11,083 nucleotides of DNA, taken from NCBI GenBank assembly GCA_002483395.1, contig DLHV01000023.1, positions 5,453 to 16,535 of the forward strand, in the 5' to 3' direction. The position numbers and the translations under genes were made by a program. Every line of letters starts with the position of its first letter. The first letter of the stretch is position 1. The notes beneath the pieces are model-generated. The model saw nothing but the letters and a program-made list of their open reading frames with translations, was not told the DNA's origin and searched no databases. The stretch comes from Chloracidobacterium sp. UBA7659 (lineage in GTDB: Bacteria > Acidobacteriota > Blastocatellia > Pyrinomonadales > Pyrinomonadaceae). Shown here piece by piece: positions 1 to 7,326 of this stretch.

Positions 1-227
1 AAATCACCTTCACTCTCACCCAAGCCGGTGAAATCAAAACTCAACACGCCAAATCCACAAGCAGCCAATGCCGAACTGATGTATCGAACGGCCTTAAAAT
101 TCTTGTTGCACGTAAAGCAATGCGCAAAGATCGCAAAGTTGTGCGGCCTGCGGTCAATGGGAAGTTCGATCCTGGCCGAAAGCCTTTGGCCTGCTTTGTT
201 TTCAAATTCGATTTTTTCGCCTGACAT
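1..227 (-). CDS. Alpha/beta hydrolase of the bifunctional hydrolase/OsmC type, N-terminal fragment
   Basis: A minus-strand reading frame starts at the ATG at 227-225 and stays open to the left edge, giving 75 complete codons. It begins [20 protein letters not shown] and contains FAHCFTC at about residues 34-40, followed by [17 protein letters not shown] at about 59-75. This is the N-terminal strand and oxyanion-hole region of the alpha/beta hydrolase found in proteins fused to a C-terminal OsmC (peroxiredoxin-like) domain. The HCFTC and [11 protein letters not shown] strings are typical of that family. The catalytic serine, aspartate and histidine and any OsmC domain would lie beyond the window, so the fusion is inferred. 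The gene starts 50 bases after the stop of the upstream receptor gene, with no clear Shine-Dalgarno. It may be read from the receptor promoter. Confidence 0.8.
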   Translation of the reverse strand, partial: MSGEKIEFENKAGQRLSARIELPIDRRPHNFAIFAHCFTCNKNFKAVRYISSALAACGFGVLSFDFTGLGESEGD

Positions 228-277
228 TATTTATCGGTCTCAAAAACTAAAGCCTCAAAATCCAGGTGAACCGGGTG

Positions 278-2776
278 TCAAAAGACCACTTCAAACTTAA
301 ACCGCGTTCGGCGGCCGACACCATTTGAAAACCCGCCGAAATCCGAGCTGTCGATGTTGCTTTGAACATCCCGAGGATTAAAATGGTTTGTCACGTTAAA
401 GAACTTGACACCGGCCCGCAGCGTGTATTCCTTGCCGCGAAATCCGACCTTGAAGTCCTTTAGGACCTGCACGTCCGCGGAAAAGAAATCCGGAAAGCGG
501 CCGGCTTGATTACGTAAACCCACGAAGTCCTGATTCTCGTCAACGGCGGAGTAAGGAAAACCAGTGCGCCAATCAATAACCGGGCTAAACGTTAAACCAA
601 GCGGTAACCCGAATTCGCCCCAGAACAAGAATCGGTTCGGAGCGTCGAACGAAAGACGCGAGTATTCATTCGGCCGCACGATCGGGTTTCGGAGATTGCC
701 GGCAAATATTCCGAAATCGTTCAGATCTCCGACAGTACGGCTTCGCGTGTACGAAAAGAAGAGGTCACGATTGTCCTGCAGCTTCAGACGTGTCATCAGC
801 AGGAGTTCTCGATAGCTCGACCGGCCCGAGTTAGCAAGCAGATACAAACCCTCACTGGCCGTCACGCCGGCTACCGGATTGAGGATGAAGCCGCGCTTTG
901 ACTCGCGCTGTTCATAGCCGGCCCGGACTGATATGCGATCGGTAATTTCACGGTCGAATTGCAGATTCCAACCGACGCTATAGGGTGTCTCAATATCATC
1001 GTTCTCAAGGACATTCCTGAATAAGGTCGAGCCAACCTGCGTTATCCCGTCAGCGGCGAATCGACTAACAATCACACCTTGATCCTGTGTGAAAACTCCG
1101 ACATTGAGTGGCACCTTTGAATAAAAGAGACCGACCCCGCCGCGAATGACCGTCTTATTATCCTCAAACGGTGAATATACAAATCCGAATCGCGGCGCGG
1201 CATTAAAGGATTCGCTAATACTGTCCCGATCAAAGCGTACGCCAAGATCGAGCGTTAGGTGAGGATTAATTGTCCATTTGTCCTGAACGAACAGCCCGAC
1301 ATCGGTCTTATTCCGACCGACTAGACCGCTGCCGGTATATGTCTGAAGTTGATTTAGCGTTCCGTCCGCACGCACTATGCGTACTGGCGAATTGACATTT
1401 GTTCCGTCGAAAGTCGTATATCCAAATCCGCCGCCGAATTTCCACGAATGCTGTCCGCCCCACTCGACAACAGGAGCGCTATATATTGTTTGTGCTTCAT
1501 ATCTTCGGCTTTCTCGGTTCTGCCGGTTAAAATAGCCGCCGGAATTAGTCTCCGGGGCAATAGCAAATGGCTCGCTGCTGTTGCCAAAAACATCAGCATC
1601 AGCCTGTTTTACACTAAAAGTCGTCTGCCAAACACCACCTTTGGTCGTCACATACTGATCGTTCAGGCCCAGCATCCACCCGCGCTGATGAAAATTGGCG
1701 GCCGTGTCCTGAGGGTTGAATGTATTTAGATTCACATAATCCAACTTCCGAGGAAATAACGTGAATGTTCCGGTCAATCGGTGCGTGTCGCTGATGTTGT
1801 AATCGATGCGAGTAAAACTATCAAAACTCTCGAGTTTTGAATCGCTTTTCAAGTCTGGCAAACTCTCCACGCGAGTCTGAATGAATCTGTATTCGAACGA
1901 TTGAAAAAAGAACAGCTTATCTTTAACGAGCGGGCCACCAAAATTTAGCCGCGGTTTGATCGACTCAATTCCCCGAATGGAGCCGCCGCGTTCCCGCAGA
2001 CGCGGAAAGAAATTCGTCAACCCGAAATTCCACTTGTTCGAACCCGATCGCGTCTGGAGCTGAACGACTCCCCCAGTAAAATTCCCGAATTCTGCCGAAT
2101 ACGGATTTGAAAATACCTGAACCGATTCGACCGCCTCAAGCGGCAGATCCACCGAGGCATTTCCGGTCACGGGATCATCACCATTCGCGCTTCCCACAAG
2201 GGTGCCGCTTTGTGACGCCGATGTGCCCTTCACGTTGATTAGCCCATCCGGGCCGCGAATGACGCCGGGAATCAGGGGCAGTGCTTCCTGGAATTTCTCC
2301 TCGAAAAGCGGAGTGTTCTGGAGATTCTTTGGGCTAAGGGATGACGCGACCGATGATTCCGTGACACTGATTTCGTTCGCACCGGAACTGATAGTTACGT
2401 TTGCCGTAACGCCGTCGAGGTCGAGTTGAATGTTCTCGGTTAGAATTTCACTTGCCCTGATCGATATTTGTTTCTTAACGCCGACAAATCCCTCGACCGT
2501 TGTTTCGAGTGTGTAAATCCCTGGATGTAGTTGCTCAAACTCATAGCTACCGGCATCGTCCGCGAAAATCGACAATGCCTCCGTCATACGCGAAGAGTCC
2601 GTCAGTATGATCTTCGCTCCCGGAACGTTGAGCGTTGACCCGTCAGGACCGATCGTGATCACTTCTCCCTTGAGCGTGCCGGGCGTCGTCTGAGAATATC
2701 CGACGCTGATGCTGAATATGATTGTTATAATGACCGCAATGGTCCAATACCTATATCTATTAATTTCTGCTTTCAT
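278..2776 (-). CDS. TonB-dependent receptor with N-terminal carboxypeptidase-regulatory-like domain (Oar-like)
   Basis: An outer-membrane beta-barrel transporter or adhesin of 832 residues. Residues 10-29 form a hydrophobic export signal ending near GYSQ. Residues 33-120 form a CarboxypepD_reg-like beta-sandwich (GEV, VPGAKIILTD, GSYEFEQLHPGIYTL). Residues 140-245 are a TonB plug (IPGVIRGPDGLINVKG, then VESVQVFSNPYSAEFGNFTG). The rest is a 22-strand-type barrel ending in RFKFEVVF, whose final phenylalanine fits BAM recognition. The frame opens further upstream with a TTG at 2797. I chose the ATG at 2776 because AGAGG lies eight bases before it and the signal peptide fits. The substrate cannot be told; Oar-like receptors in Acidobacteriota are mostly uncharacterised. 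A marked promoter with two repressor-like palindromes lies about 100 bases upstream. Confidence 0.9.
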   Translation of the reverse strand: MKAEINRYRYWTIAVIITIIFSISVGYSQTTPGTLKGEVITIGPDGSTLNVPGAKIILTDSSRMTEALSIFADDAGSYEFEQLHPGIYTLETTVEGFVGVKKQISIRASEILTENIQLDLDGVTANVTISSGANEISVTESSVASSLSPKNLQNTPLFEEKFQEALPLIPGVIRGPDGLINVKGTSASQSGTLVGSANGDDPVTGNASVDLPLEAVESVQVFSNPYSAEFGNFTGGVVQLQTRSGSNKWNFGLTNFFPRLRERGGSIRGIESIKPRLNFGGPLVKDKLFFFQSFEYRFIQTRVESLPDLKSDSKLESFDSFTRIDYNISDTHRLTGTFTLFPRKLDYVNLNTFNPQDTAANFHQRGWMLGLNDQYVTTKGGVWQTTFSVKQADADVFGNSSEPFAIAPETNSGGYFNRQNRESRRYEAQTIYSAPVVEWGGQHSWKFGGGFGYTTFDGTNVNSPVRIVRADGTLNQLQTYTGSGLVGRNKTDVGLFVQDKWTINPHLTLDLGVRFDRDSISESFNAAPRFGFVYSPFEDNKTVIRGGVGLFYSKVPLNVGVFTQDQGVIVSRFAADGITQVGSTLFRNVLENDDIETPYSVGWNLQFDREITDRISVRAGYEQRESKRGFILNPVAGVTASEGLYLLANSGRSSYRELLLMTRLKLQDNRDLFFSYTRSRTVGDLNDFGIFAGNLRNPIVRPNEYSRLSFDAPNRFLFWGEFGLPLGLTFSPVIDWRTGFPYSAVDENQDFVGLRNQAGRFPDFFSADVQVLKDFKVGFRGKEYTLRAGVKFFNVTNHFNPRDVQSNIDSSDFGGFSNGVGRRTRFKFEVVF

Positions 2777-2877
2777 GATGGTAACCTCTTCGATCAATCC
2801 TGTTTTCTGTGCTGCTCGCAGTTATTTTTGCTTCGCAAACGCCGGGGCCAGGTAGTTCTTCCCGTTCATCTTCATTC

Positions 2878-2893
2878 TGGACTAATCAGTCCA
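2878..2893. promoter_or_regulatory. Operator-like palindrome, downstream copy
   Basis: The bases TGGACT-AATC-AGTCCA form a perfect 6-4-6 inverted repeat just downstream of the proposed -10 of the receptor gene. The shape (GACTNNNNAGTC) resembles TetR-family operators. That assignment is inference, as no regulator gene is in the window. A bound protein here would block initiation. Confidence 0.55.
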
Positions 2894-2897
2894 TTTC

Positions 2898-2927
2898 TAT
2901 TTAGAACCAACCAGTCCAGAATGTCAA
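2898..2927 (-). promoter_or_regulatory. Probable sigma-70-type promoter of the TonB receptor gene
   Basis: Read on the minus strand, a perfect TTGACA (2927-2922) is followed after 18 bases by TAAATA (2903-2898), a weak match to TATAAT. The next gene on this strand is the receptor, 120 bases further on. The -35 is convincing and the -10 is imperfect. The overlap with two palindromes supports regulatory use. Confidence 0.55.
2903..2918. promoter_or_regulatory. Operator-like palindrome, degenerate upstream copy
   Basis: AGAACCAACCAGTCCA matches the neighbouring palindrome at 12 of 16 positions and keeps the AGTCCA half intact. Its centre is 25 bases from the other copy, and it fills the spacer between the proposed -35 and -10. 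The outer halves of the two sites also form a perfect ten-base inverted repeat (ATTCTGGACT at 2874-2883, AGTCCAGAAT at 2913-2922). This favours two dimers binding side by side. Confidence 0.45.
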
Positions 2928-3105
2928 CTTGGGCATATCAAATTACAAAATTGATTTCTTTAACATCGAACCCGGCACTAACAAATAGGTCGCAGTGCAT
3001 CGGGTTTATTCCTGCCTTGGCCTTTCATATCGCACATTTTGACGACTGACTGGCAGCAAGGGAGTCTCGAATACTGAATCCAGTAAACCAATAAGTAACT
3101 TGGCA

Positions 3106-4122
3106 TTAGTTTGTCCTCGCGTTTTGAATTCTCGCTAACGCAGCCTTTCCATGTTCGACAATTGCTGCGTTGTCATCGGTTAGTGTGAAGAATCGGAGCG
3201 GCTCAACTGCCCTTCTGTCATTCAACCGACCGAGCGCATCGATCGTGTTCAATCGAACCCGGATATCCGAATCCCTTAACAGCGCGATGAGCGGTTCGAC
3301 CGCCCGCTTGTCATTCAGGAGCCCAAGCGCGTATGCAGCACTGCCCCTGGAAACCGCATTTTGGTTCTTTAATACTCCGATCAAAGGCATTACCTGCCGC
3401 TTGCCGCCGACCATTACAAGCGCTATTGCCGCATTCCGACAAACGTCAAAATCATCGCTGTTCAACCATTCAAAAAGCTTCACGGTCGCGAAATCGCTCT
3501 TAATTTGTCCGAGTGCAATAGCGATTGGGGCACACGTCTGATGATCCGGGTCGTGCGGCAAAGAAAGTAAAGGTTCAACTGCCCGCTTGTCACCCAGAAG
3601 ACCCAGCGCTACAGTTATGTTTCGTTGGAGAAGTGGTTCCGCCGAAGTTAATTCCGCGATCAATGGTTCAACCGCGCGACGGTCCCGAATAAGACCGAGA
3701 ACAAATGCCGACGCAGCCTTGATGCGAGCCTCCGTGCTCGTCTTTAAGAGGTCGATCAGCGGAGTTACTGCCTCTCTGGCGCGAAGCTGACCAAGCGCAA
3801 GGATCGATTGCTCGCGAACATTTGCGTCGGTATCGTTAATCGATTTAACCAACAGCTTTATCGACTGTCGGTCGCCGAGTTGCGCCAGGAGCCGCGCTGC
3901 ACTCGCTCGGTCATCAGCGTTTTTTGACTCAGCGAGCGTTGTTCTCAGCTCGGCAAGCTTCTCGCTGCCTGTTGTTGGCGGAGCGCCTTGGGCATTACTT
4001 TTTGATGTCAGTGAAATCAGAAGCAACAAACCGACCAACAGGATTATGATCTTCATATGCTGGCTCGCGCCTTGTTTCTGCGTTTCGGTTTCGAAACAAC
4101 TTTGAAATTTCGAGTCTCTCAT
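3106..4122 (-). CDS. Secreted HEAT-repeat (PBS-lyase-type) protein
   Basis: A 338-residue protein with a hydrophobic export signal at residues 24-44 (KIIILLVGLLLLISLTS, likely cleaved after SNA). About eight HEAT repeats of 31 residues follow from residue 65 to the end. The repeat pattern is RAVEPLI-x-LL-x-D-x-x-x-VR-x-x-A-x-x-ALG-x-L-x-D, seen in RDRRAVEPLIAEL, GDKRAVEPLL, NDKRAVEPLIALL and NDRRAVEPLRFF. Such repeats form a curved solenoid for protein binding. Nothing suggests phycobilin chemistry. Two starts compete. The ATG at 4122 has a strong GGGAGGA six bases upstream and the shared GGGAATAATT motif at the usual distance. The ATG at 4056 would give a more compact signal peptide but has only a weak, distant AAGG. 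I chose 4122. The partner is unknown, and the cellular location (periplasm or cell surface) is inferred from the signal. Confidence 0.85.
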   Translation of the reverse strand: MRDSKFQSCFETETQKQGASQHMKIIILLVGLLLLISLTSKSNAQGAPPTTGSEKLAELRTTLAESKNADDRASAARLLAQLGDRQSIKLLVKSINDTDANVREQSILALGQLRAREAVTPLIDLLKTSTEARIKAASAFVLGLIRDRRAVEPLIAELTSAEPLLQRNITVALGLLGDKRAVEPLLSLPHDPDHQTCAPIAIALGQIKSDFATVKLFEWLNSDDFDVCRNAAIALVMVGGKRQVMPLIGVLKNQNAVSRGSAAYALGLLNDKRAVEPLIALLRDSDIRVRLNTIDALGRLNDRRAVEPLRFFTLTDDNAAIVEHGKAALARIQNARTN

Positions 4123-4177
4123 CAATATTCCTCCCAAGAATTACCGCTGCCGAACGAGATATGTTAAAACCCTCTGA

Positions 4178-4190
4178 AATTATTCCCCGC
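4178..4190 (-). promoter_or_regulatory. Shared GGGAATAATT promoter motif, HEAT gene copy
   Basis: On the minus strand this reads GCGGGGAATAATT, and the last base is 55 bases from the ATG at 4122. It matches the plus-strand copy at 4291-4303 over 13 bases and the doxX copy over ten. The GGAA core resembles -35 elements of ECF sigma factors; an activator site is also possible. No -10 common to all three copies is obvious. Confidence 0.6.
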
Positions 4191-4290
4191 GAACCGCTTT
4201 GCGGGCGTTGTTCCATGAAATTGTATTAACCCGCGAGCAATTTGAAATGACTTTTCATTTTCGGTAAACGCGAGACTGATTTATCGACAA

Positions 4291-4303
4291 GCGGGGAATA
4301 ATT
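4291..4303 (+). promoter_or_regulatory. Shared GGGAATAATT promoter motif, DinB operon copy
   Basis: GCGGGGAATAATT ends 56 bases before the ATG at 4360. The downstream bases include TCGAGCCTT, which also follows the doxX copy. The motif lies within the spacer of the possible TCGACA/GATAAT promoter. It could be an ECF-type -35 of its own or a regulator site overlapping that promoter. Confidence 0.6.
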
Positions 4304-4359
4304 CGGTGATAATCGAGCCTTTTGATAGAGAAGTAGTTTGTCAGTGGGGACGAAAATCT

Positions 4360-4890
4360 ATGCTTGGACAAAATTCTGCAGCAAAAACAACGAACTGCCT
4401 ACTGGAACGGACGATTGAAGAATTCGTTCGAGCCTCGAGTCTTATCGAATCGTTGGAAGGCCAGATATATACTCGGGGCCTTGAAACCCGTGGCAGCATT
4501 GGGGCGCACATAAGGCATAATTTCGATATCGCCAGCAGTTTTCTATCCGGGCTCCGAACAGGAAGGATCGATTACACCCTTCGCAAACGCAATTCTCATA
4601 TAGAGCAAGACCGCCAATATGCGATTGTAAGGATTAGAGATCTGATAACGGTATTGCGGAGCATACCCGATGAAATGTTTAGCAGGCCGGTAGCTGTGCG
4701 TTCGGAAATCGACGATGAGGTATGGCACAGCTCAAGCGTGATGCGGGAGCTGGAGTTTGTCCATAGCCACACAGTTCATCATCACGCGCTCGTTGCTGAA
4801 AAATTGAAAGCCTTTGGTGTTGAGGTATCGGGCAGCTTCGGCGTTGCTCCCTCAACGTTGAAATTCTGGGCTGAAGGCAATCATAGCTAG
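4360..4890 (+). CDS. DinB-like four-helix metal-binding protein
   Basis: A 176-residue helical protein resembling the DinB/YfiT (BstA-like) superfamily. Members are four-helix bundles with a three-histidine metal site, and several transfer or handle small thiols. Visible histidines fit this: GAHIRHNFD at residues 48-56 (H50, H53) and HSHTVHHHALV at 136-146. H53 with an HxxxH pair from the second cluster is the likely triad, which is inference. The frame opens earlier with a GTG at 4306, but that start would fall inside the promoter region. The ATG at 4360 has GGGGA nine bases upstream and the shared motif at 56 bases. It is the first gene of a plus-strand set, and the next gene begins 55 bases after its stop. 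The substrate is unknown. Confidence 0.75.
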   Translation: MLGQNSAAKTTNCLLERTIEEFVRASSLIESLEGQIYTRGLETRGSIGAHIRHNFDIASSFLSGLRTGRIDYTLRKRNSHIEQDRQYAIVRIRDLITVLRSIPDEMFSRPVAVRSEIDDEVWHSSSVMRELEFVHSHTVHHHALVAEKLKAFGVEVSGSFGVAPSTLKFWAEGNHS

Positions 4891-4945
4891 TGACGAATGC
4901 ATCCTTCGCCGGAGCGGCAAAAATCTAAGCCTCCTTTTGAAATAA

Positions 4946-6598
4946 ATGCCTGAAATATTGTCATTGCTGAATCTCGAGAATGTCGCCGGGCTTTCGGCCG
5001 TCGCTGTTTTCTTCCTGTTCTTTTTTGCGACGTTTGTTAGCGAGGATGTCGCCTGTGTAACGGCCGGCGTACTGGCGGGTCAGGGAAGAATCTCGTTTGC
5101 CGTTGGTTTAACGGCTTGTTTCGCCGGGATATTCGTCGGCGACATCCTGCTTTACTGGACCGGCCGGCTTTTTGGCAACCGAGTTCTCGGATCGAAATTG
5201 TTCAGACGGTTCGTTTCTGACGCATCCGTATCAAAGGCTTCGAACTGGTTGGAAAGGCGCGGCCCTGCGGCCATTTTCTTGAGTCGCTTTGTTTCGGGCA
5301 TGCGCCTTCCTACTTACCTGGCAGCCGGTGGGTTACGAACTCATTTTGGTTGGTTTACTCTTTACTTCTTGATCGCGTCCGCAATTTGGACGCCTGTCAT
5401 TTTCGCATCGGCCGCATACGCGTCAGAAACATTCTTCTCAGGTGGACTGGTTATTGGAATCATCGCCACCGTTGTTGTGCTCAAACTAGCCCTGCATTTT
5501 TCCGCCTGGAAGAATCGCCGCCTGTTTATCGGGCGCCTAAAGCGGCTGGTCAATTGGGAATTCTGGCCGCTCAGCGTCTTTTATTTCCCCGTGGGTTTGT
5601 ATATTGCGTTGCTGGCATTGAAACATCGGAGTCTTACGGTGTTCACTTCTGCGAATCCGGCGATTCAGGCCGGTGGTTTCATCGGCGAATCGAAACATGA
5701 AATTTACGAGGGCCTGCGAAGATCTGCGGCCGCTTCGCCCTTTTTGCTGCGTCACACAATGCTTTCCGTCGATGAAAAGGAAGGCATCAGCCAGCAAAAA
5801 GCCGCCCAGTTCATTGCCGAAAACGATCTACAGTTTCCGATTATACTGAAACCGAACTCCGGAGAACGCGGTAAAGGTGTCCGACTCATTCGCAGTTTAC
5901 CCGAACTCGCCGAGCGAATCAGTGCTCTTGACGCCGATTCGATCTTGCAGGAGTTTGCCTACGGGGTTGAGGCCAGCTTTTTTTACTTTCGCTATCCGAA
6001 CGCACCGAACGGCGCGATATTCTCGGCCACCGAAAAGCGGTTTCCGAAAGTCGCGGGCGACGGGATGAGCGACCTGGAGACTCTCATGCTTCGCGATCCG
6101 AGAGCGGTTTGTCTGGCGCAAAAATATCTGGAACAGAATATCGAAAGGCTTGAGTACGTGCCCGCCGAGGGTGAAGAAGTTCAGATCGTCGACATTGGAA
6201 CGCATTCCCGTGGGGCGATCTTCGTCGATGGCGGATGGCTGAAGACCGCGAAGCTTGAGCAAACGATCGACGGTATATGCCTGGGATTCAGCGGCTTTTA
6301 TTTTGGCAGATTCGACATCCGGGCAAAATCATTCGACGATCTGATGAACGGCGAAGATTTCAAGATTGTTGAATTGAACGGCGTCACCTCCGAGTCGACC
6401 AATATTTATGATAAGAGATTTTCGCTATGGGATGCGTATCGAATTTTGTTCAGGCAGTGGGCCATCGCGTTCGAGATCGGATCGGAAAACCGTAGGCTCG
6501 GTATAAAGCCGGCCGGTTTTTTTGACCTTGCTAAACTCGTGTTATTCAACCGGACCGAAAGCGTTAAGTCGGTTGCGTCGAGGGCGTCGGTCACCTAG
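4946..6598 (+). CDS. DedA/VTT membrane domain fused to an ATP-grasp ligase domain
   Basis: A 550-residue protein with two parts. Residues 10-190 are a DedA/VTT (SNARE-associated) integral membrane domain: acidic SED at 32-34, YWTGRLFG at 70-77, then FLSRFVSGMRLPTYLAAGG at 111-129. That last stretch is the family signature, with arginines R114 and R120, but serine 117 replaces the usual proline of the PG pair. A further membrane segment lies near 207-225. From about 235 an ATP-grasp unit follows: lead-in FIGESK, lysine K302 and glycine-rich GERGKG (306-311) for ATP, ILQEF (333-337), FGRFDIR (453-459), and VELN (475-478) with the Mg-binding glutamate and asparagine. DedA proteins move phospholipids or undecaprenyl phosphate. 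ATP-grasp enzymes join a carboxylate to an amine or thiol through an acyl phosphate. A membrane-tethered ligase is therefore inferred, with unknown substrate. There is no clear Shine-Dalgarno, and the next gene starts after only five bases. Confidence 0.85.
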   Translation: MPEILSLLNLENVAGLSAVAVFFLFFFATFVSEDVACVTAGVLAGQGRISFAVGLTACFAGIFVGDILLYWTGRLFGNRVLGSKLFRRFVSDASVSKASNWLERRGPAAIFLSRFVSGMRLPTYLAAGGLRTHFGWFTLYFLIASAIWTPVIFASAAYASETFFSGGLVIGIIATVVVLKLALHFSAWKNRRLFIGRLKRLVNWEFWPLSVFYFPVGLYIALLALKHRSLTVFTSANPAIQAGGFIGESKHEIYEGLRRSAAASPFLLRHTMLSVDEKEGISQQKAAQFIAENDLQFPIILKPNSGERGKGVRLIRSLPELAERISALDADSILQEFAYGVEASFFYFRYPNAPNGAIFSATEKRFPKVAGDGMSDLETLMLRDPRAVCLAQKYLEQNIERLEYVPAEGEEVQIVDIGTHSRGAIFVDGGWLKTAKLEQTIDGICLGFSGFYFGRFDIRAKSFDDLMNGEDFKIVELNGVTSESTNIYDKRFSLWDAYRILFRQWAIAFEIGSENRRLGIKPAGFFDLAKLVLFNRTESVKSVASRASVT

Positions 6599-6603
6599 AA
6601 AAA

Positions 6604-7326
6604 ATGTGTGCTGTATTTTTTGCGTATCAGATGGACGGCGAATTTCCCCTGATCATGCTCGCCAATCGGGACGAGTTTTATGATCGGTCGACCGAAGAGG
6701 CTCGAAACTGGACGGACTTTCCGCAGATATTTGCGGGCCGCGACCTGGCCGGCGGCGGAACCTGGCTTGGCGTGAACGAATCCGGGAAATTTGCGGCAGT
6801 AACGAATTATCGAGATCCTTCGGCGCCAAAAGGGAATCGATCGCGGGGAAATCTTGTTGCGGACTTCCTTAAAACGGACGAATCGGCGGCTCGATACCTG
6901 AAAGAGATCGCAAAACAGGCCCGCGAGTTTTCAGGGTTCAATTTATTGATCGGTGAGATCAATTCCAGTCGGAACGAGATGTTCTATTATTCGAACCGGA
7001 CGGACGGCGTCAATAAACTTGAGCCCGGGATTTACGGGCTTAGCAATCACCTGCTCGATACGCCCTGGCCAAAGGTCCGGAAAGGAAGATCATTTCTGAA
7101 AGAGAATCTTGGCCAGGGCATTTCGGCCGAGGCGTATTTTCAGTTTTTGATGGACGATACGCTGGCCGATGATGCGGACTTGCCCGATACGGGCATCGGC
7201 TACGAACGCGAAAAGGCCCTATCGTCCATTTTTATCAAAACGCCAGATTACGGCACCCGCTGCTCGACGGTGCTCACCTTCGACAAGGATCTCAAATTTG
7301 AGCTTGTCGAGAAGACATTTGTTTGA
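6604..7326 (+). CDS. NRDE/TANGO2 family protein
   Basis: A 240-residue protein with the full set of family motifs: MC at the start, ANRDEFYDR at residues 20-28 (the NRDE signature), GGTWLGV at 51-57, NYRDP at 68-72, SRG at 80-82, and TRCSTVL near 218-224. The eukaryotic TANGO2 and worm HRG-9 relatives are implicated in heme trafficking. The fold resembles N-terminal-nucleophile hydrolases, and the conserved cysteine 2 may be functional. The bacterial role is not settled. The gene begins five bases after the DedA-ATP-grasp stop and has no strong Shine-Dalgarno, so coupled translation is likely. Its last 79 bases, including the conserved TRCSTVL codons, overlap the convergent acyltransferase gene. 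Confidence 0.9.
   Translation: MCAVFFAYQMDGEFPLIMLANRDEFYDRSTEEARNWTDFPQIFAGRDLAGGGTWLGVNESGKFAAVTNYRDPSAPKGNRSRGNLVADFLKTDESAARYLKEIAKQAREFSGFNLLIGEINSSRNEMFYYSNRTDGVNKLEPGIYGLSNHLLDTPWPKVRKGRSFLKENLGQGISAEAYFQFLMDDTLADDADLPDTGIGYEREKALSSIFIKTPDYGTRCSTVLTFDKDLKFELVEKTFV

Larger units (their letters stand above)
2777..3105. other. Intergenic region between the HEAT-repeat gene and the TonB receptor gene
   Basis: This 329-base stretch holds the promoter and operator cluster of the receptor (2874-2927) and a leader of roughly 110 bases. Just after the HEAT gene there is a small inverted repeat, TACTG-AATC-CAGTA, at 3072-3085. It has no U-tract and is not a convincing terminator. I see no supported gene: the longest plus-strand frame (2828-3049) has no Shine-Dalgarno, no recognisable protein sequence and would cross the operators. 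Confidence 0.7.
4123..4359. promoter_or_regulatory. Divergent promoter region of the HEAT gene and the DinB operon
   Basis: This 237-base region separates two divergent transcription units. A perfect 13-base inverted repeat lies in it: AATTATTCCCCGC at 4178-4190 and GCGGGGAATAATT at 4291-4303. Each gene therefore has the same sequence in its own sense direction, 55 and 56 bases before its start codon. A conventional promoter candidate for the plus-strand operon also exists: TCGACA at 4284-4289, an 18-base spacer, then GATAAT at 4308-4313. I see no RNA gene here. Confidence 0.6.

Noticed and set aside
28..300. A 90-codon plus-strand open frame at the left edge
   Set aside because: It is antisense to the recognisable hydrolase fragment at 1-227 and encodes nothing protein-like.
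3006..3012. Fourth, partial copy of the GGGAATAA motif on the minus strand
   Set aside because: It matches only GGAATAA, and the next start codon is about 230 bases away, outside the 55-59 spacing of the other three.
2828..3049. A 73-codon plus-strand frame in the gap upstream of the TonB receptor
   Set aside because: It has no Shine-Dalgarno, a non-ATG start, no recognisable motif, and it crosses the promoter and operators.
3072..3085. Inverted repeat after the HEAT gene as a terminator
   Set aside because: The stem is only five base pairs and no T-run follows on the minus strand.
3170..3790. Long plus-strand open frames across the HEAT gene
   Set aside because: They are antisense shadows of the 31-residue repeats, whose codon pattern keeps the opposite frame open.
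4306..4359. GTG start extending the DinB-like gene upstream
   Set aside because: It lies directly after the shared motif and inside the probable promoter, and the ATG at 4360 has better spacing from a GGGGA.
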